From Dinoroseobacter sp965279125 (lineage in GTDB: Bacteria > Pseudomonadota > Alphaproteobacteria > Rhodobacterales > Rhodobacteraceae), in NCBI GenBank assembly GCA_965279125.1, contig CBDIHL010000042.1, positions 62,001-126,000 on the forward strand: a DNA stretch of 64,000 bases. Reading direction: 5' to 3'. Both the position numbers and the translations under genes were made by a program. Every line of letters begins with the position of its first letter. Within the stretch, counting starts at the first letter, position 1. Shown piece after piece: positions 9,326 through 18,920 of this stretch. A model generated the notes under the pieces. The model was not told the DNA's origin. It saw only the letters and a list, made by a program, of their open reading frames with translations, and did not search any database.

Positions 9326-9358
9326 AAAAGCCCCGGTCCATAACGAGACCGGAGCTTT
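9326..9358 (-). terminator. Rho-independent terminator after the three small secreted-protein genes
   Basis: A 9-bp stem (GCTCCGGTC/GACCGGGGC on the minus strand, one wobble, loop of 8) is followed by a TTTT run. It lies just downstream of the last copy (stop at 9384) and separates the array from tRNA-Trp. Confidence 0.85.
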
Positions 9359-9383
9359 CCCAGAGACACCGAGAGCGGGTCGT

Positions 9384-9626
9384 TTAGCGAACGATCGAAG
9401 CGACCAACGAGTAGGCCTCGGAGGTGCGGTCCGCGATGTCGCTCACCGACACGATGCCAGCCAACTGGTTCACCGACAGGCTGCCCGCATCAATGGCAAA
9501 GCCAAGTACGTCGAGGTTGTTCTGAGCCGCGGCAACCAACTGGTCAGGTGCACCGGTCATGGCGCTGGCGGCGCCAACAGTCAGAACGGTCAGAGCTGCG
9601 GCGGCGGAGAAGATTGCTTTTTTCAT
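9384..9626 (-). CDS. Small secreted protein of unknown family, copy 1
   Basis: An 80-residue product that I cannot assign to a named family. Residues 1-22 form a Sec signal peptide (MKKAIFSAAAALTVL, then GAASA before the likely cleavage). The mature part is about 58 residues, acidic and free of cysteine, with the core LDVLGFAIDAGSLSVNQLAG and a C-terminus ending SLVASIVR. It is the promoter-distal copy of three tandem paralogues on this strand and is about three-quarters identical to copy 2 by eye. An AAAGGA ribosome-binding site precedes the ATG. Confidence 0.85.
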   Translation of the reverse strand: MKKAIFSAAAALTVLTVGAASAMTGAPDQLVAAAQNNLDVLGFAIDAGSLSVNQLAGIVSVSDIADRTSEAYSLVASIVR

Positions 9627-9659
9627 AGGAGTAGTCCTTTTCAGAGAGAGGGAGGGGGT

Positions 9660-9675
9660 GCGGGCCGAAGCCCGC
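9660..9675 (-). other. TTCG-loop hairpin between copies 1 and 2
   Basis: A perfect 6-bp GCGGGC/GCCCGC stem with a TTCG tetraloop on the transcribed strand, just downstream of the copy 2 stop and without a T-tract. It probably stabilises the 3' end of an upstream message or acts as a partial terminator. A related hairpin follows copy 3. Confidence 0.55.
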
Positions 9676-9695
9676 TTAGAGGTTGGGGTAAGCGA

Positions 9696-9938
9696 TTAAC
9701 GGATGATCGAAGCGATCAAGGCCTGTGCTTCAGAAGCGCGATCCGACAGGTCACTGATAGACACGATGCCAGCCAACTGGTTCACCGACAGGCTGTCTGC
9801 ATCGACAGCAAAGCCGAGCACATCAAGGGTGTTCTGAGCGGCAACAACCAGCTGCTCAGGCGCGCCGGTCATGGCGCTCGCAGCGCCAGCGGCAACAAAG
9901 GACAGAACGGTGGCGGCGGAGAAGATTGCTTTTTTCAT
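9696..9938 (-). CDS. Small secreted protein of unknown family, copy 2
   Basis: The middle copy of the array, 80 residues. The signal peptide (MKKAIFSAATVLSF, then GAASA) is followed by a mature domain with LDVLGFAVDADSLSVNQLAG and a C-terminus ending ALIASIIR. The signal peptide differs from copy 1 more than the mature core does, which suggests selection on the secreted part. The ribosome-binding site is AAGGA. No cysteine, metal motif or transmembrane segment is visible after the signal peptide. Confidence 0.85.
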   Translation of the reverse strand: MKKAIFSAATVLSFVAAGAASAMTGAPEQLVVAAQNTLDVLGFAVDADSLSVNQLAGIVSISDLSDRASEAQALIASIIR

Positions 9939-9973
9939 GATTGTATTCCTTGGGTTAGGTTTGAAAGCGGTGC

Positions 9974-9985
9974 GGGCCGAGGCCC
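9974..9985 (-). other. Short GC hairpin between copies 2 and 3
   Basis: GGGCC/GGCCC with a two-base loop, at the same position relative to copy 3 as the 9660-9675 hairpin is to copy 2. The flanking context (GCGGGCC) matches, so the duplication unit probably included the 3' untranslated region. Confidence 0.5.
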
Positions 9986-10004
9986 AATTTAACAGGGAAA
10001 GTGA

Positions 10005-10244
10005 TTAGCGGATGATCGAGCCGATCAGCGAACGGGCTTCCGAAGCGCGGTCCGACAGGTCGGTGACCGAGACGATACCCGCCAGTTGGTTCACGCTCAG
10101 CGTATCTGCGTCGACAACAAACCCGAGAACATCGAGGTTGTTCTGAGCGGCAGCGACCAACTGTGCGTTTGCATCCGTCATGGCGCTGGCAGCGCCAACA
10201 GTCAGAGCGGACAGGATCGCGGCGGTGAAGAGTGCTTTTTTCAT
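10005..10244 (-). CDS. Small secreted protein of unknown family, copy 3
   Basis: The promoter-proximal copy, 79 residues with one residue deleted in the signal peptide (MKKALFTAAILSALTV, then GAASA). The mature core is LDVLGFVVDADTLSVNQLAG, ending SLIGSIIR. It is preceded by an AAAGGA site and a 314-bp non-coding region with several dyads, which presumably holds the promoter of the array. Confidence 0.85.
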   Translation of the reverse strand: MKKALFTAAILSALTVGAASAMTDANAQLVAAAQNNLDVLGFVVDADTLSVNQLAGIVSVTDLSDRASEARSLIGSIIR

Positions 10245-10558
10245 GGTGTAGGTCCTTTTCTAGGTTTGGGTTTGGGCGGGGCCCGGTTGGTTTGTTTGGT
10301 GCGGCGTGTTTGCCGATGACCCAGACTTAGGGAGGGAATTGGCCTGTGTGAAATCACGGGATTCTCTCGCCTATTCACGCGTTTTTGGGGTTGAAGTGAG
10401 AACGGTATGCACAGGCATACATTTATTTCAGCAAACCCGCCGTTTGTGCTGAAATACTCAGTGAGCCGTGATCTGAATGTGAGTACTGTGCATTTTTGCA
10501 CATAATCTGTCAGGCTCAATATTCTGCAAGAAAGCCCAAATGACAGCCTCCAGAACGC
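10245..10558. promoter_or_regulatory. Non-coding region upstream of the secreted-protein array
   Basis: About 314 bp without a credible gene. It holds three dyads: GTATGC-ACAG-GCATAC at 10405-10420, a bulged stem TTTCAGCAAAC...GTTTGTGCTGAAA at 10427-10455, and TGTGCA-TTTT-TGCACA at 10487-10502. On the minus strand these lie 160-260 bp upstream of copy 3. I could not place -35/-10 boxes with confidence. Confidence 0.5.
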
Positions 10559-10584
10559 AAAAAAGGCCCCCGTAGTCGGGGGCC
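10559..10584 (-). terminator. Rho-independent terminator of tuf
   Basis: A perfect 8-bp stem, GGCCCCCG/CGGGGGCC, with loop ACTA on the minus strand, followed by a run of six T. It lies 40 bp past the tuf stop and isolates tuf from the small secreted-protein array. Confidence 0.92.
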
Positions 10585-10624
10585 TTTTCTGTCTTAGCGT
10601 TGCTTTTGAGTCGGTTTGCTTCGC

Positions 10625-11800
<1,176 letters not shown>

Positions 11801-11908
11801 GCTCACGCCCCTTGCGTCTAATCGAGGCAAAACGCCTCAGCCAATATCGCGGGCGACTTACGGCTCGGCAGACAAGAATGCAACCCGATTTGCGCCTTAA
11901 GCGCGCGG

Positions 11909-12523
11909 TTAAGTGGCCTCAGTGGCAGGGCGTGCAGCAGGACGATCTTTTGCAGCGTCTGGCAGTACGACTGCCCCTGGCACAGGACCGGGCGCCTCAC
12001 CAAACCATTCGCGATTTTCCAGCAAGAAGCGTTCGATTGCCAAGGCCGCGTTCTCTACAAGGTTTTGTAGCTGCTGCTCTTTCGTGCGCGTTAAACCGGA
12101 TCCAATTACCGTGCCGCCGGAGAAGCTTTCAAGAATGGTCAGCTGCTGAGGTTCTTCGGTCAGCTTGCCCCCCGCTGCATCATCCCAAACACGCACCGAG
12201 ATAATCAGCGCTGATTTTGGCGAAGCTACCAACGGCACACCGGGCAAGGCCAGAATATAGCCATCGATAGAAATTCCCAGATGGTAGAACTTGTCACCCT
12301 CATACCGGCCCAAGCGACGGTCTACTTGTGTGACCAGCGCCTCTTGTAACTGTTCCGGTGTGGCATCACGCGAAAACGGGCCTTTGGTCGCGTTCTGAGA
12401 GACCACAACGTTATGACCAAGACGGAAATCCCCAAGATCTTCGGGCGGCCCAAGCTCCGCCCCACTACGTGAACAGGCGGCAACGAGTGCACACAAGATC
12501 AACATTTGCAGAATCGTCTTCAT
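11909..12523 (-). CDS. Predicted lipoprotein of unknown function
   Basis: A 204-residue product from the ATG at 12523. The first 17 residues form a lipoprotein signal with lipobox LVAAC (Cys17), so the protein should be membrane-anchored after processing. The remainder is a soluble domain (DFRLGHNVVVSQNATKGPFS, VDRRLGRYEGDKFYHLG) with a Pro/Ala-rich tail. I do not recognise a family. It follows the M48 protease gene by about 60 bp on the same strand and may be co-transcribed with it. Confidence 0.8.
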   Translation of the reverse strand: MKTILQMLILCALVAACSRSGAELGPPEDLGDFRLGHNVVVSQNATKGPFSRDATPEQLQEALVTQVDRRLGRYEGDKFYHLGISIDGYILALPGVPLVASPKSALIISVRVWDDAAGGKLTEEPQQLTILESFSGGTVIGSGLTRTKEQQLQNLVENAALAIERFLLENREWFGEAPGPVPGAVVLPDAAKDRPAARPATEAT

Positions 12524-12584
12524 ACCTGCCCCCAGAAATTCTCTGACGTTGGGATACAAAACCCGACAGCCCAGCGCAACGCAG

Positions 12585-13778
12585 CTATCTGCAAATCCGT
12601 TGAAGTGCTCGCCATTCGCCAACATTCAATACCGGGCTTTCAGCTCGCAAACCGCTGCGACGACCAGCGTCTACGGCAGCTTGAACGCGATCTCGTAATG
12701 CGGGGTGTGTGCTAAAGTGTTGCACAAAACCTTCTTCGTCCCCGTGAATATCGCGCAAGCGCTGAAAGAAGACCCCCAGCGCTTCGGGTGGCAGCCCCGC
12801 CGCCCCCATCAAGTCCGCCGCATAGGCATCTGCGGCGGTCTCGGCGGCTTGCGAATAACTCGCCTCAATCAATTGGTTCGCCAACATCAAGGCAACCGTC
12901 CCACCGGCAAAATCGCCGAATATAAGGCCAAGCACGCCAATAGACCCGGCGGATCGCAACGCCCCGCGCGCAGGATCGCGCGCCGCAACATGTCCCATCT
13001 CGTGGGCCAGGACGGCGGCCACCTCTTCTGGAGTTTCTGCAGCCTCGATCAAGCCGGTAAACAGCACGATATGCCCACCGGGCAAGGCAAAGGCGTTCAA
13101 CATCTCATGGTCGAGCACATGCACGGTCAGCGGATATGGAAACGTCGTGTGCTTTGCGAGACGCGCTGTCATTTTCTCAAGCGCCTGCTGACCATCAGGG
13201 CGCTCGCAAACCCGCACGCCATCACCACCGTCCTGATCAAGCGCCACTCGAATTTGCTGGAACGTCACATCTCCCAGTGCCTTTTCGCCCTCTGGCGGTA
13301 GGAAGCGCGCCAGTTGGTCGGCCATTGTTGGAATCAAGACGAACAAGATCAACGCAACGGATGCCACCGCGGCCAAGGAAAGCCCAAGAAGTTTCTTACG
13401 CATCCCCGGCACCGGTGGCGGCGCCGCTTTTGCGGGACTGGCAAAGGCAATCGCGTCGGCCAAATGCGGCTGACTGGCCGGAATGTAGAGGCGCTGTGCA
13501 CTGCCATCGGTCAGTGCAAGCACAACACCTGCTCGCTCCGTCCCGCCGGCTTGGTCAGGCACACGGCGTAAGTCGCCAAGATGCCAACGCACGGGAGTGC
13601 CTTCGGACGGTGTCAGGGACAAAAACACCCCCTCAAACTTCAACTCAACCCGGCGCGGCGTCGGTGTCTCGCCGTCGAAGTAGTCCACGAAGACTTCCGG
13701 CTCAGGCGCCACAGTTTGCGAGGTATCGACCCGCACCGACCCCCACGGCGTTTTCGCCTCGTCGCGCCCATCGGTCAT
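12585..13778 (-). CDS. M48-family zinc metalloprotease, membrane-anchored
   Basis: A predicted Zn peptidase of 397 residues from the ATG at 13778. An N-terminal cytoplasmic domain of about 100 residues is followed by one transmembrane helix (LLGLSLAAVASVALILFVLI), then the peptidase domain with the HExxH motif in VLAHEMGHVAARDP and the downstream third-ligand segment AAETAADAYAADLM. M48 enzymes process or clear envelope proteins. The ATG overlaps the TGA of the upstream DUF898 reading frame (ATGA), so the two were translationally coupled. The frame is open upstream to 14225, but that part belongs to the DUF898 gene. Confidence 0.9.
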   Translation of the reverse strand: MTDGRDEAKTPWGSVRVDTSQTVAPEPEVFVDYFDGETPTPRRVELKFEGVFLSLTPSEGTPVRWHLGDLRRVPDQAGGTERAGVVLALTDGSAQRLYIPASQPHLADAIAFASPAKAAPPPVPGMRKKLLGLSLAAVASVALILFVLIPTMADQLARFLPPEGEKALGDVTFQQIRVALDQDGGDGVRVCERPDGQQALEKMTARLAKHTTFPYPLTVHVLDHEMLNAFALPGGHIVLFTGLIEAAETPEEVAAVLAHEMGHVAARDPARGALRSAGSIGVLGLIFGDFAGGTVALMLANQLIEASYSQAAETAADAYAADLMGAAGLPPEALGVFFQRLRDIHGDEEGFVQHFSTHPALRDRVQAAVDAGRRSGLRAESPVLNVGEWRALQRICR

Positions 13779-14943
13779 ATCGCAGCCCCCACATCGAGGG
13801 CCTCGGCAAAGCCACCGGCATCGGCAGACTCGTCGCGAGCACGTTGGGCAAAGCGCTCCCAGTGCATGGGGATCCTCAATCTCAAGCGTTTGCGCGTAAT
13901 GCTCCAGCAAGGGCAAACGAATGAAGACTTGGGTCAACACGTCCCAAAAGACGAACACCGAAAAATATCCCAACAGTCCAAGGGGGACCGCAAACCAAGG
14001 AGAAAGGTCATCCATGGTTTCCCCGATCCCGGACGCAAAAAGCACGCTGACCAAGGCAGTCGCCACGACCGCAATAACCGCACTTAGAATGACGCTGATT
14101 GCAAACCCGCCCAGCAGGTAAATCCCCAACACCCGGGGCGTGCGAGGTGAAGACCGCAATGCCACCAGATCGCCGATCTGCTTGTGAGACGTCAGGTAGC
14201 GAAAGGCCGAAACTTTGTAGTACACCCACCCAATTGCGGTCAGTGGCCACTGTTAGCAGCAGTCCCGCTATCACGGCCGGATCTTCTTCAATCGCCCCAT
14301 ACGTGCCAAGCGCGAGTGTTGCCCAGAGCCCGAACAAGGCAGGCAAGGCAGGCGCGGTCAGGCGATACCATTTCCCGCCTTGGGTCAGTCGCGCGCTGCC
14401 GAACCATGTCCGGTTGGTGCGGAATTTCTCCAACTGAAACGTCATCAAGGGCCAAAGCGCGCCAACCGAGCAGATCGTCAAAACCCACATGCAAATCGCC
14501 ACGCCCGAATAGCGCCACGCAGCGGGCTGCAATCCGAACCGGATACCGCGCCACCGCGTGCGCGCGAGGATATAACGCCGTGCCCGATATTGCGCGAAAA
14601 ACAGGATCGGAATGACCGCCACGAAGCTAATCGCATAAGCCGCGAAATTGTCGTTCAGCAGGGTGAAGCTGAAGAACATCAAGATCAGGTTGAACACGCC
14701 AATATAGAAGGACAGGAACACCACCGCGATCAGAAAGCCGAGCAGTTTTTCCAGCGCGTCGCCGGTATATTCAAGTGGATGTCCACCGGGCCGGATCGCG
14801 GACCAATACCAGCGCCTGAGGCGCGTTTTCATCCAGAAGCGGTAGATTCCGAGGGTCAGAACCGTGAAGGCGCTCAGTTTAAGCCCGAAGCTGAAAAGCG
14901 CACCGCGATCACCGAGAAATTCTGTTTTCAGCGGCAAAGACAT
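13775..14943 (-). pseudogene. DUF898 (YjgN-like) membrane protein, two frameshifts
   Basis: A multi-pass membrane protein gene readable only across three frames. Frame 1 runs from 14943 (MSLPLKTEFLGDRGALFSFG) to about 14250 (AVIAGLLL). Frame 2 resumes with PLTAIGWVYYKVSAFRYL and runs to DPHALG at about 13860. Frame 3 then gives ERFAQRARDESADAGGFAEA and stops at 13775. Each shift is explained by one extra base, the second in a GGG run at 13858-13860. Removing both restores about 388 residues ending in an ATGA overlap with the protease gene. It is either a recent pseudogene or two sequencing errors. Confidence 0.85.
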
Positions 14944-14948
14944 CTGCG

Positions 14949-17264
14949 CTACGTGAACCTGTTGTCACGCGGGAAGCCGCGCGGGGCCATGCGCCCGGTG
15001 CCTGCGCGCTTGCCCATCCACTCGTCCAACTCGGGGCGGCCGACCGTGCGGGTGCGACCTGCGGGATCGTGCCAGGTCAGCCCCTCGTCGACCGTCAGGC
15101 ATTTCAGATCGACAAGACCGCCGTCCTTATACTTCTGTAAACGGACACCTTTGCCGCGCGTCATTTCCGGCAACTCGTCCAGCGCAAAGACCAGCAGTTT
15201 GCGGTTTTCGCCAACGACAGCCACATGATCGCCCGTCACGGCGCACCATGTCAGCGCCTTCACGCCGTCCTTGACGTTCAACACCTGCTTGCCCGCGCGG
15301 GTTTGGGCCACGATCTCGGCCTCTGACACCCGGAAACCGTCGCCCGCGGTGGATGCGACGATCAAGTGGCCGCCCGGCACGTGAATGCGCAGATCGACCA
15401 TTTCGACCTCGTTGGGCAGATCAACCATCAAGCGCACCGGCTCGCCCATCCCACGCCCGCCGGGCAGGTTCGCGCAGGCGAGTGTATAGACGCGCCCGTT
15501 GGAGCCGAGGATCAGCAATTTATCAGTGGTCTCGGCTTTGATGAAATAGCGACCTTCGTCCCCGTCTTTAAACTTGAGCGTCTCTGGGTCCGCGTTGTGG
15601 CCCTTGAGCGCCCGGATCCATCCCATCTTCGAGCAGACAACGGTGATCGGTTCCCGCTCGATCATATCCTCGGCACTGACCTCGGCCACCTCGCCCATTT
15701 CGGCAAAGCTTGTGCGGCGCGCACCGCCGGGGCTGTTCTTGCCGAAGCTTTTGCGGGTCTCGCGCAGCTGCTCGGCAATCCGCGCCCATTGCAGGTCGCC
15801 CGATGCCAGCAATGCATTCAAGCCATCGCGCTCGGCCATCAGCTTGTCGCGCTCGGCAATCAGCTCCATCTCCTCAAGGCGGCGCAAACTGCGCAGGCGC
15901 ATGTTGAGGATGGCTTCCGCCTGAACTTCGCTCAGTTCGCCCTCGCCCGGTCGCGGCGAGACGTAATCCGCCTCGTCCATCGCACGCACGAAATCCTGGG
16001 CCCAATGCTCGCGCATCAAGGCATCCTTGGGCGCGTCGTCGTAGCGGATGATGTCGATCACACGGTCAAGGTTCAGGAAAGCGATCAGGAAGCCATCGAG
16101 CACTTCTAGACGGTGGTCGATCTTATCGAGGCGATGCTGCGAGCGCCGGATCAGCACGTCGCGCCGGTGATCGAGGAAGGCGCGCAGCACCTCTTTCAGG
16201 CTGCAAACTTGCGGCGTGCGCCCGTCGATCAGCACGTTCATGTTGAGCGAGAACCGCACTTCCAGATCACACAGGCGGAACAGGGTGCCCATCAGCAACT
16301 CTGGGTCGACGGTCTTCGAGCGCGGTTCCAGCACGATGCGGATGTCATCCGCACTCTCGTCGCGCACATCCGCAAGGATCGGTATTTTCTTCAGCTGGAT
16401 CAGCTCGGCCATCTTTTCGATCAGCCGCGATTTTGGCACCTGATACGGGATCTCGGTGACGATGATCTGCCATTGGCCTCGACCCAAATCCTCGATCTCG
16501 TAGCGCGAGCGCAGCCGGAACGACCCGCGTCCCGTGCGGTAGGCCTCGGCGATGTTCTCGGGCGGCTCGACAATGACACCGCCGCCGGGAAAGTCGGGGC
16601 CGGGGATGTAGTTCAGCAACGTCTCGTCGCGCGCATCGGGCGTCTTGATCAAGTGCAGGCAGGCTTGGATCAACTCGTCGAGGTTATGCGGCGGGATGTT
16701 CGTCGCCATACCCACGGCAATGCCGCTCGCGCCATTGGCCAACAGGTTCGGGAACGCCGCAGGCAGCACCTCAGGCTCCTGCAAGGTGCCATCATAGTTG
16801 TCGCGAAAATCGACCGCGTTCTCGGCGAGGCCTTCCATCAAGGCCTCAGCCGCCTCGGTCAAGCGCGCCTCGGTATAGCGCGAGGCCGCCGGGTTATCGC
16901 CGTCCACATTGCCGAAGTTGCCCTGCCCATCCACCAGCGGATAGCGCACGTTGAAGTCCTGGGCGAGGCGCGCCATCGCATCGTAGATCGCGGCATCGCC
17001 ATGGGGGTGATAGTTGCCCATCACGTCGCCGCTGATCTTCGCCGATTTCCGGAAGCCGCCGGTCGGCGACAGCCGCAGCTCGCGCATCGCGAACATGATG
17101 CGACGGTGAACAGGTTTCAGACCGTCGCGGGCATCCGGCAAGGCGCGGTGCATGATCGTGGACAGCGCATATTGGAGATAGCGCTCGCCAATCGCGCGGC
17201 GTAGCGGCTCGGCAAGGGTCTCCGGTTCATCGTCCGGCGGTGGATTGGTGGGCGTGTCGGTCAT
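14949..17264 (-). CDS. parC: DNA topoisomerase IV subunit A
   Basis: Breaks and rejoins DNA to decatenate chromosomes, working with ParE. It has 771 residues from the ATG at 17264 (MTDTPTNPPPDDEPETLAEP); the in-frame 26-residue extension upstream is unlikely. The catalytic tyrosine is Tyr130 in AASRYTEARL. The quinolone-pocket helix FRKSAKISGDVMGNYHPHGD precedes it, and the C-terminal half carries the beta-pinwheel repeats. I call ParC rather than GyrA from the alphaproteobacterial ParC-like length and the sequence GNFGNVDGDNPAASRY. Confidence 0.95.
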   Translation of the reverse strand: MTDTPTNPPPDDEPETLAEPLRRAIGERYLQYALSTIMHRALPDARDGLKPVHRRIMFAMRELRLSPTGGFRKSAKISGDVMGNYHPHGDAAIYDAMARLAQDFNVRYPLVDGQGNFGNVDGDNPAASRYTEARLTEAAEALMEGLAENAVDFRDNYDGTLQEPEVLPAAFPNLLANGASGIAVGMATNIPPHNLDELIQACLHLIKTPDARDETLLNYIPGPDFPGGGVIVEPPENIAEAYRTGRGSFRLRSRYEIEDLGRGQWQIIVTEIPYQVPKSRLIEKMAELIQLKKIPILADVRDESADDIRIVLEPRSKTVDPELLMGTLFRLCDLEVRFSLNMNVLIDGRTPQVCSLKEVLRAFLDHRRDVLIRRSQHRLDKIDHRLEVLDGFLIAFLNLDRVIDIIRYDDAPKDALMREHWAQDFVRAMDEADYVSPRPGEGELSEVQAEAILNMRLRSLRRLEEMELIAERDKLMAERDGLNALLASGDLQWARIAEQLRETRKSFGKNSPGGARRTSFAEMGEVAEVSAEDMIEREPITVVCSKMGWIRALKGHNADPETLKFKDGDEGRYFIKAETTDKLLILGSNGRVYTLACANLPGGRGMGEPVRLMVDLPNEVEMVDLRIHVPGGHLIVASTAGDGFRVSEAEIVAQTRAGKQVLNVKDGVKALTWCAVTGDHVAVVGENRKLLVFALDELPEMTRGKGVRLQKYKDGGLVDLKCLTVDEGLTWHDPAGRTRTVGRPELDEWMGKRAGTGRMAPRGFPRDNRFT

Positions 17265-17390
17265 TGGGTTTTGTGTAGCGGCGCTTCCCGAGGGCAGCAA
17301 GACGGGGCGGGAAGTCACGCGCCCATTTCCCCGTTTATCCACAGGAGTCTGCGGATAGGCCTAGAGCACCAGCAGATTGGGAGAGGTTGT

Positions 17391-17750
17391 ATGACACGCA
17401 TTTTGGCTCTGATACCCGCGCTTACCGTAACGGTTGTGACGGCCATGGCGCTTTGGCCCACCTCCGGCGATCGCATTACCGCCGTTCGGACGGCACAGGC
17501 GCAGGTTGTCGAGGCGACGCATCCGCTGGTGCCCGGCGTCTCGACGGCCGTGGTCACAGGCAGCCGCGTGAACTTCCGCTCGGGTCCATCGCCCTATTAC
17601 AAAATCCACTACGCAATGTCGTACGGGTCCGTCGTCGAAGTGCTGTCGCATCCAAGCGCCGATTGGGTCGAGCTGCGCGATCTGTCCACGGGCCAGATCG
17701 GCTACATGGCAGCCGACTACGTCTTGCGCGACCAACCGCTGAACGGCTGA
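17391..17750 (+). CDS. Secreted SH3-domain protein
   Basis: A 119-residue product from the ATG at 17391 with a GAGAGG site upstream. A hydrophobic N-terminal signal or anchor (MTRILALIPALTVTVVTAMA) is followed by a bacterial SH3 fold at about residues 55-115 (VNFRSGPSPYY, GSVVEVL, WVELRDL, GQIGYMAADYV). Such domains often bind cell-wall peptides. It is divergent from parC and 50 bp upstream of an SDR gene. The function is unknown. Confidence 0.85.
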   Translation: MTRILALIPALTVTVVTAMALWPTSGDRITAVRTAQAQVVEATHPLVPGVSTAVVTGSRVNFRSGPSPYYKIHYAMSYGSVVEVLSHPSADWVELRDLSTGQIGYMAADYVLRDQPLNG

Positions 17751-17801
17751 TCCAGGGCTTTCGGCTTTTCAACATGCGATCGGCGTTCTAGGTCAGCGCG
17801 T

Positions 17802-18635
17802 ATGACCAAACAACGCTCTGTCCTCATCACAGGCTGCTCGTCGGGCATCGGCTATGACGCGGCCCATGGGCTATCGAAAGCCGGCTGGCGTGTGTTCGCG
17901 ACCTGCCGCAGCGAGGCCGATTGCGCGCGGTTGCGGGACGAAGGGCTGGAGGTATTGCGCCTCGACATGACCGACCCCGCCAGCATGGACGCCGCGCTGA
18001 CGGAGATCCTCGCGCGCACCGGCGGCACCCTTGATGCGCTGATCAACAACGCCGCTTTCGGGTTGCCCGGTGCGGTGGAAGACTTGCCGACCCAAGGCAT
18101 TCGCGAGGTGTTCGAGACCAACTTTTTCGGGCTGCACGAGCTGACCACCAAGGTGATCCCGATCATGCGGGACCAAGGTCATGGGCGCATCGTCAATATT
18201 GGGTCGGTGCTGGGCTATGTCGTGTTCAAATGGCGCGCCTCATACACCGCTAGCAAGTTCGCGCTAGAAGGCTACACCGACACCCTGCGGATCGAGATGG
18301 CCGATACCCCGATCAAAATCATCCTGGTCGATCCGGGGCCAATTACCTCTAGCATTCGCCAGAACTCCGCCGCGCATTTCGAGCGTTGGATCGATTGGGA
18401 GGCCAGCCCGCGCGCCGAGCTTTACCGCAAAAGCCTGCTCAAACGCCTGTACGAAGATCGCGGGCCTGATCCGTTCGAGCTGCCTGCGTCTGCCGTAACA
18501 AACAAGCTGATCCGCGCGCTCGAAGCCAAGCGCCCCAGTGCCAAAATCTACGTCACAACACCCGCCTATACGATGAATGTCGTAAGGCGCTTGTTGCCGA
18601 CGCGCGCCCTCGACTGGCTGATCCAGAGAGGATAA
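17802..18635 (+). CDS. SDR-family oxidoreductase
   Basis: A classical short-chain dehydrogenase/reductase of 277 residues. The Rossmann motif TGCSSGIG lies near the N-terminus, then NNAAFG, the catalytic Ser in IVNIGSVLGY, and YTASK. The Arg-rich coenzyme loop (ATCRSEADCARL) is compatible with NADPH. The C-terminal extension after about residue 190 is longer than the minimal fold. The substrate cannot be inferred. Confidence 0.92.
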   Translation: MTKQRSVLITGCSSGIGYDAAHGLSKAGWRVFATCRSEADCARLRDEGLEVLRLDMTDPASMDAALTEILARTGGTLDALINNAAFGLPGAVEDLPTQGIREVFETNFFGLHELTTKVIPIMRDQGHGRIVNIGSVLGYVVFKWRASYTASKFALEGYTDTLRIEMADTPIKIILVDPGPITSSIRQNSAAHFERWIDWEASPRAELYRKSLLKRLYEDRGPDPFELPASAVTNKLIRALEAKRPSAKIYVTTPAYTMNVVRRLLPTRALDWLIQRG

Positions 18636-18690
18636 GCCTCGCCTTCGCGACACGCCACGCTAGGTCGCGCAACACTTAGGAGATGAACGA

Positions 18691-18903
18691 ATGGCAAATG
18701 ATCCGCTTTTCTGGGTGGTCGCAGTGTCGGTCTTGGCCGTCCTAGGCATACTCGCCTACGGCATCGCAGGCTTTGGTAAGGGCGGCGAAGACAGTGGCAA
18801 GAAGGCTAATAAGGTCATGCAGTGGCGGATCGGGGCGCAATTGCTCGCCGTGATCTTGATCCTGCTGTTCGTGTTCATCCGACGTATGAATGGCGAAGGC
18901 TAA
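18691..18903 (+). CDS. HIG1-type twin-transmembrane protein
   Basis: A 70-residue membrane protein with two helices (FWVVAVSVLAVLGILAYGIA and IGAQLLAVILILLFVFI) linked by a charged loop containing KANKVMQWRIGAQ, the signature region of the hypoxia-induced-gene-1 family. Family members associate with cytochrome oxidase supercomplexes. It lies 17 bp upstream of the cobalamin adenosyltransferase gene and probably shares its mRNA. Confidence 0.8.
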   Translation: MANDPLFWVVAVSVLAVLGILAYGIAGFGKGGEDSGKKANKVMQWRIGAQLLAVILILLFVFIRRMNGEG

Positions 18904-18920
18904 GCAAGGGCACACGCGAC

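Noticed and set aside
12585..14225. A DUF898-M48 fusion protein of 546 residues
   Set aside because: The apparent fusion arises from a frameshift. The natural DUF898 end is in another frame with an ATGA overlap at 13775-13778.
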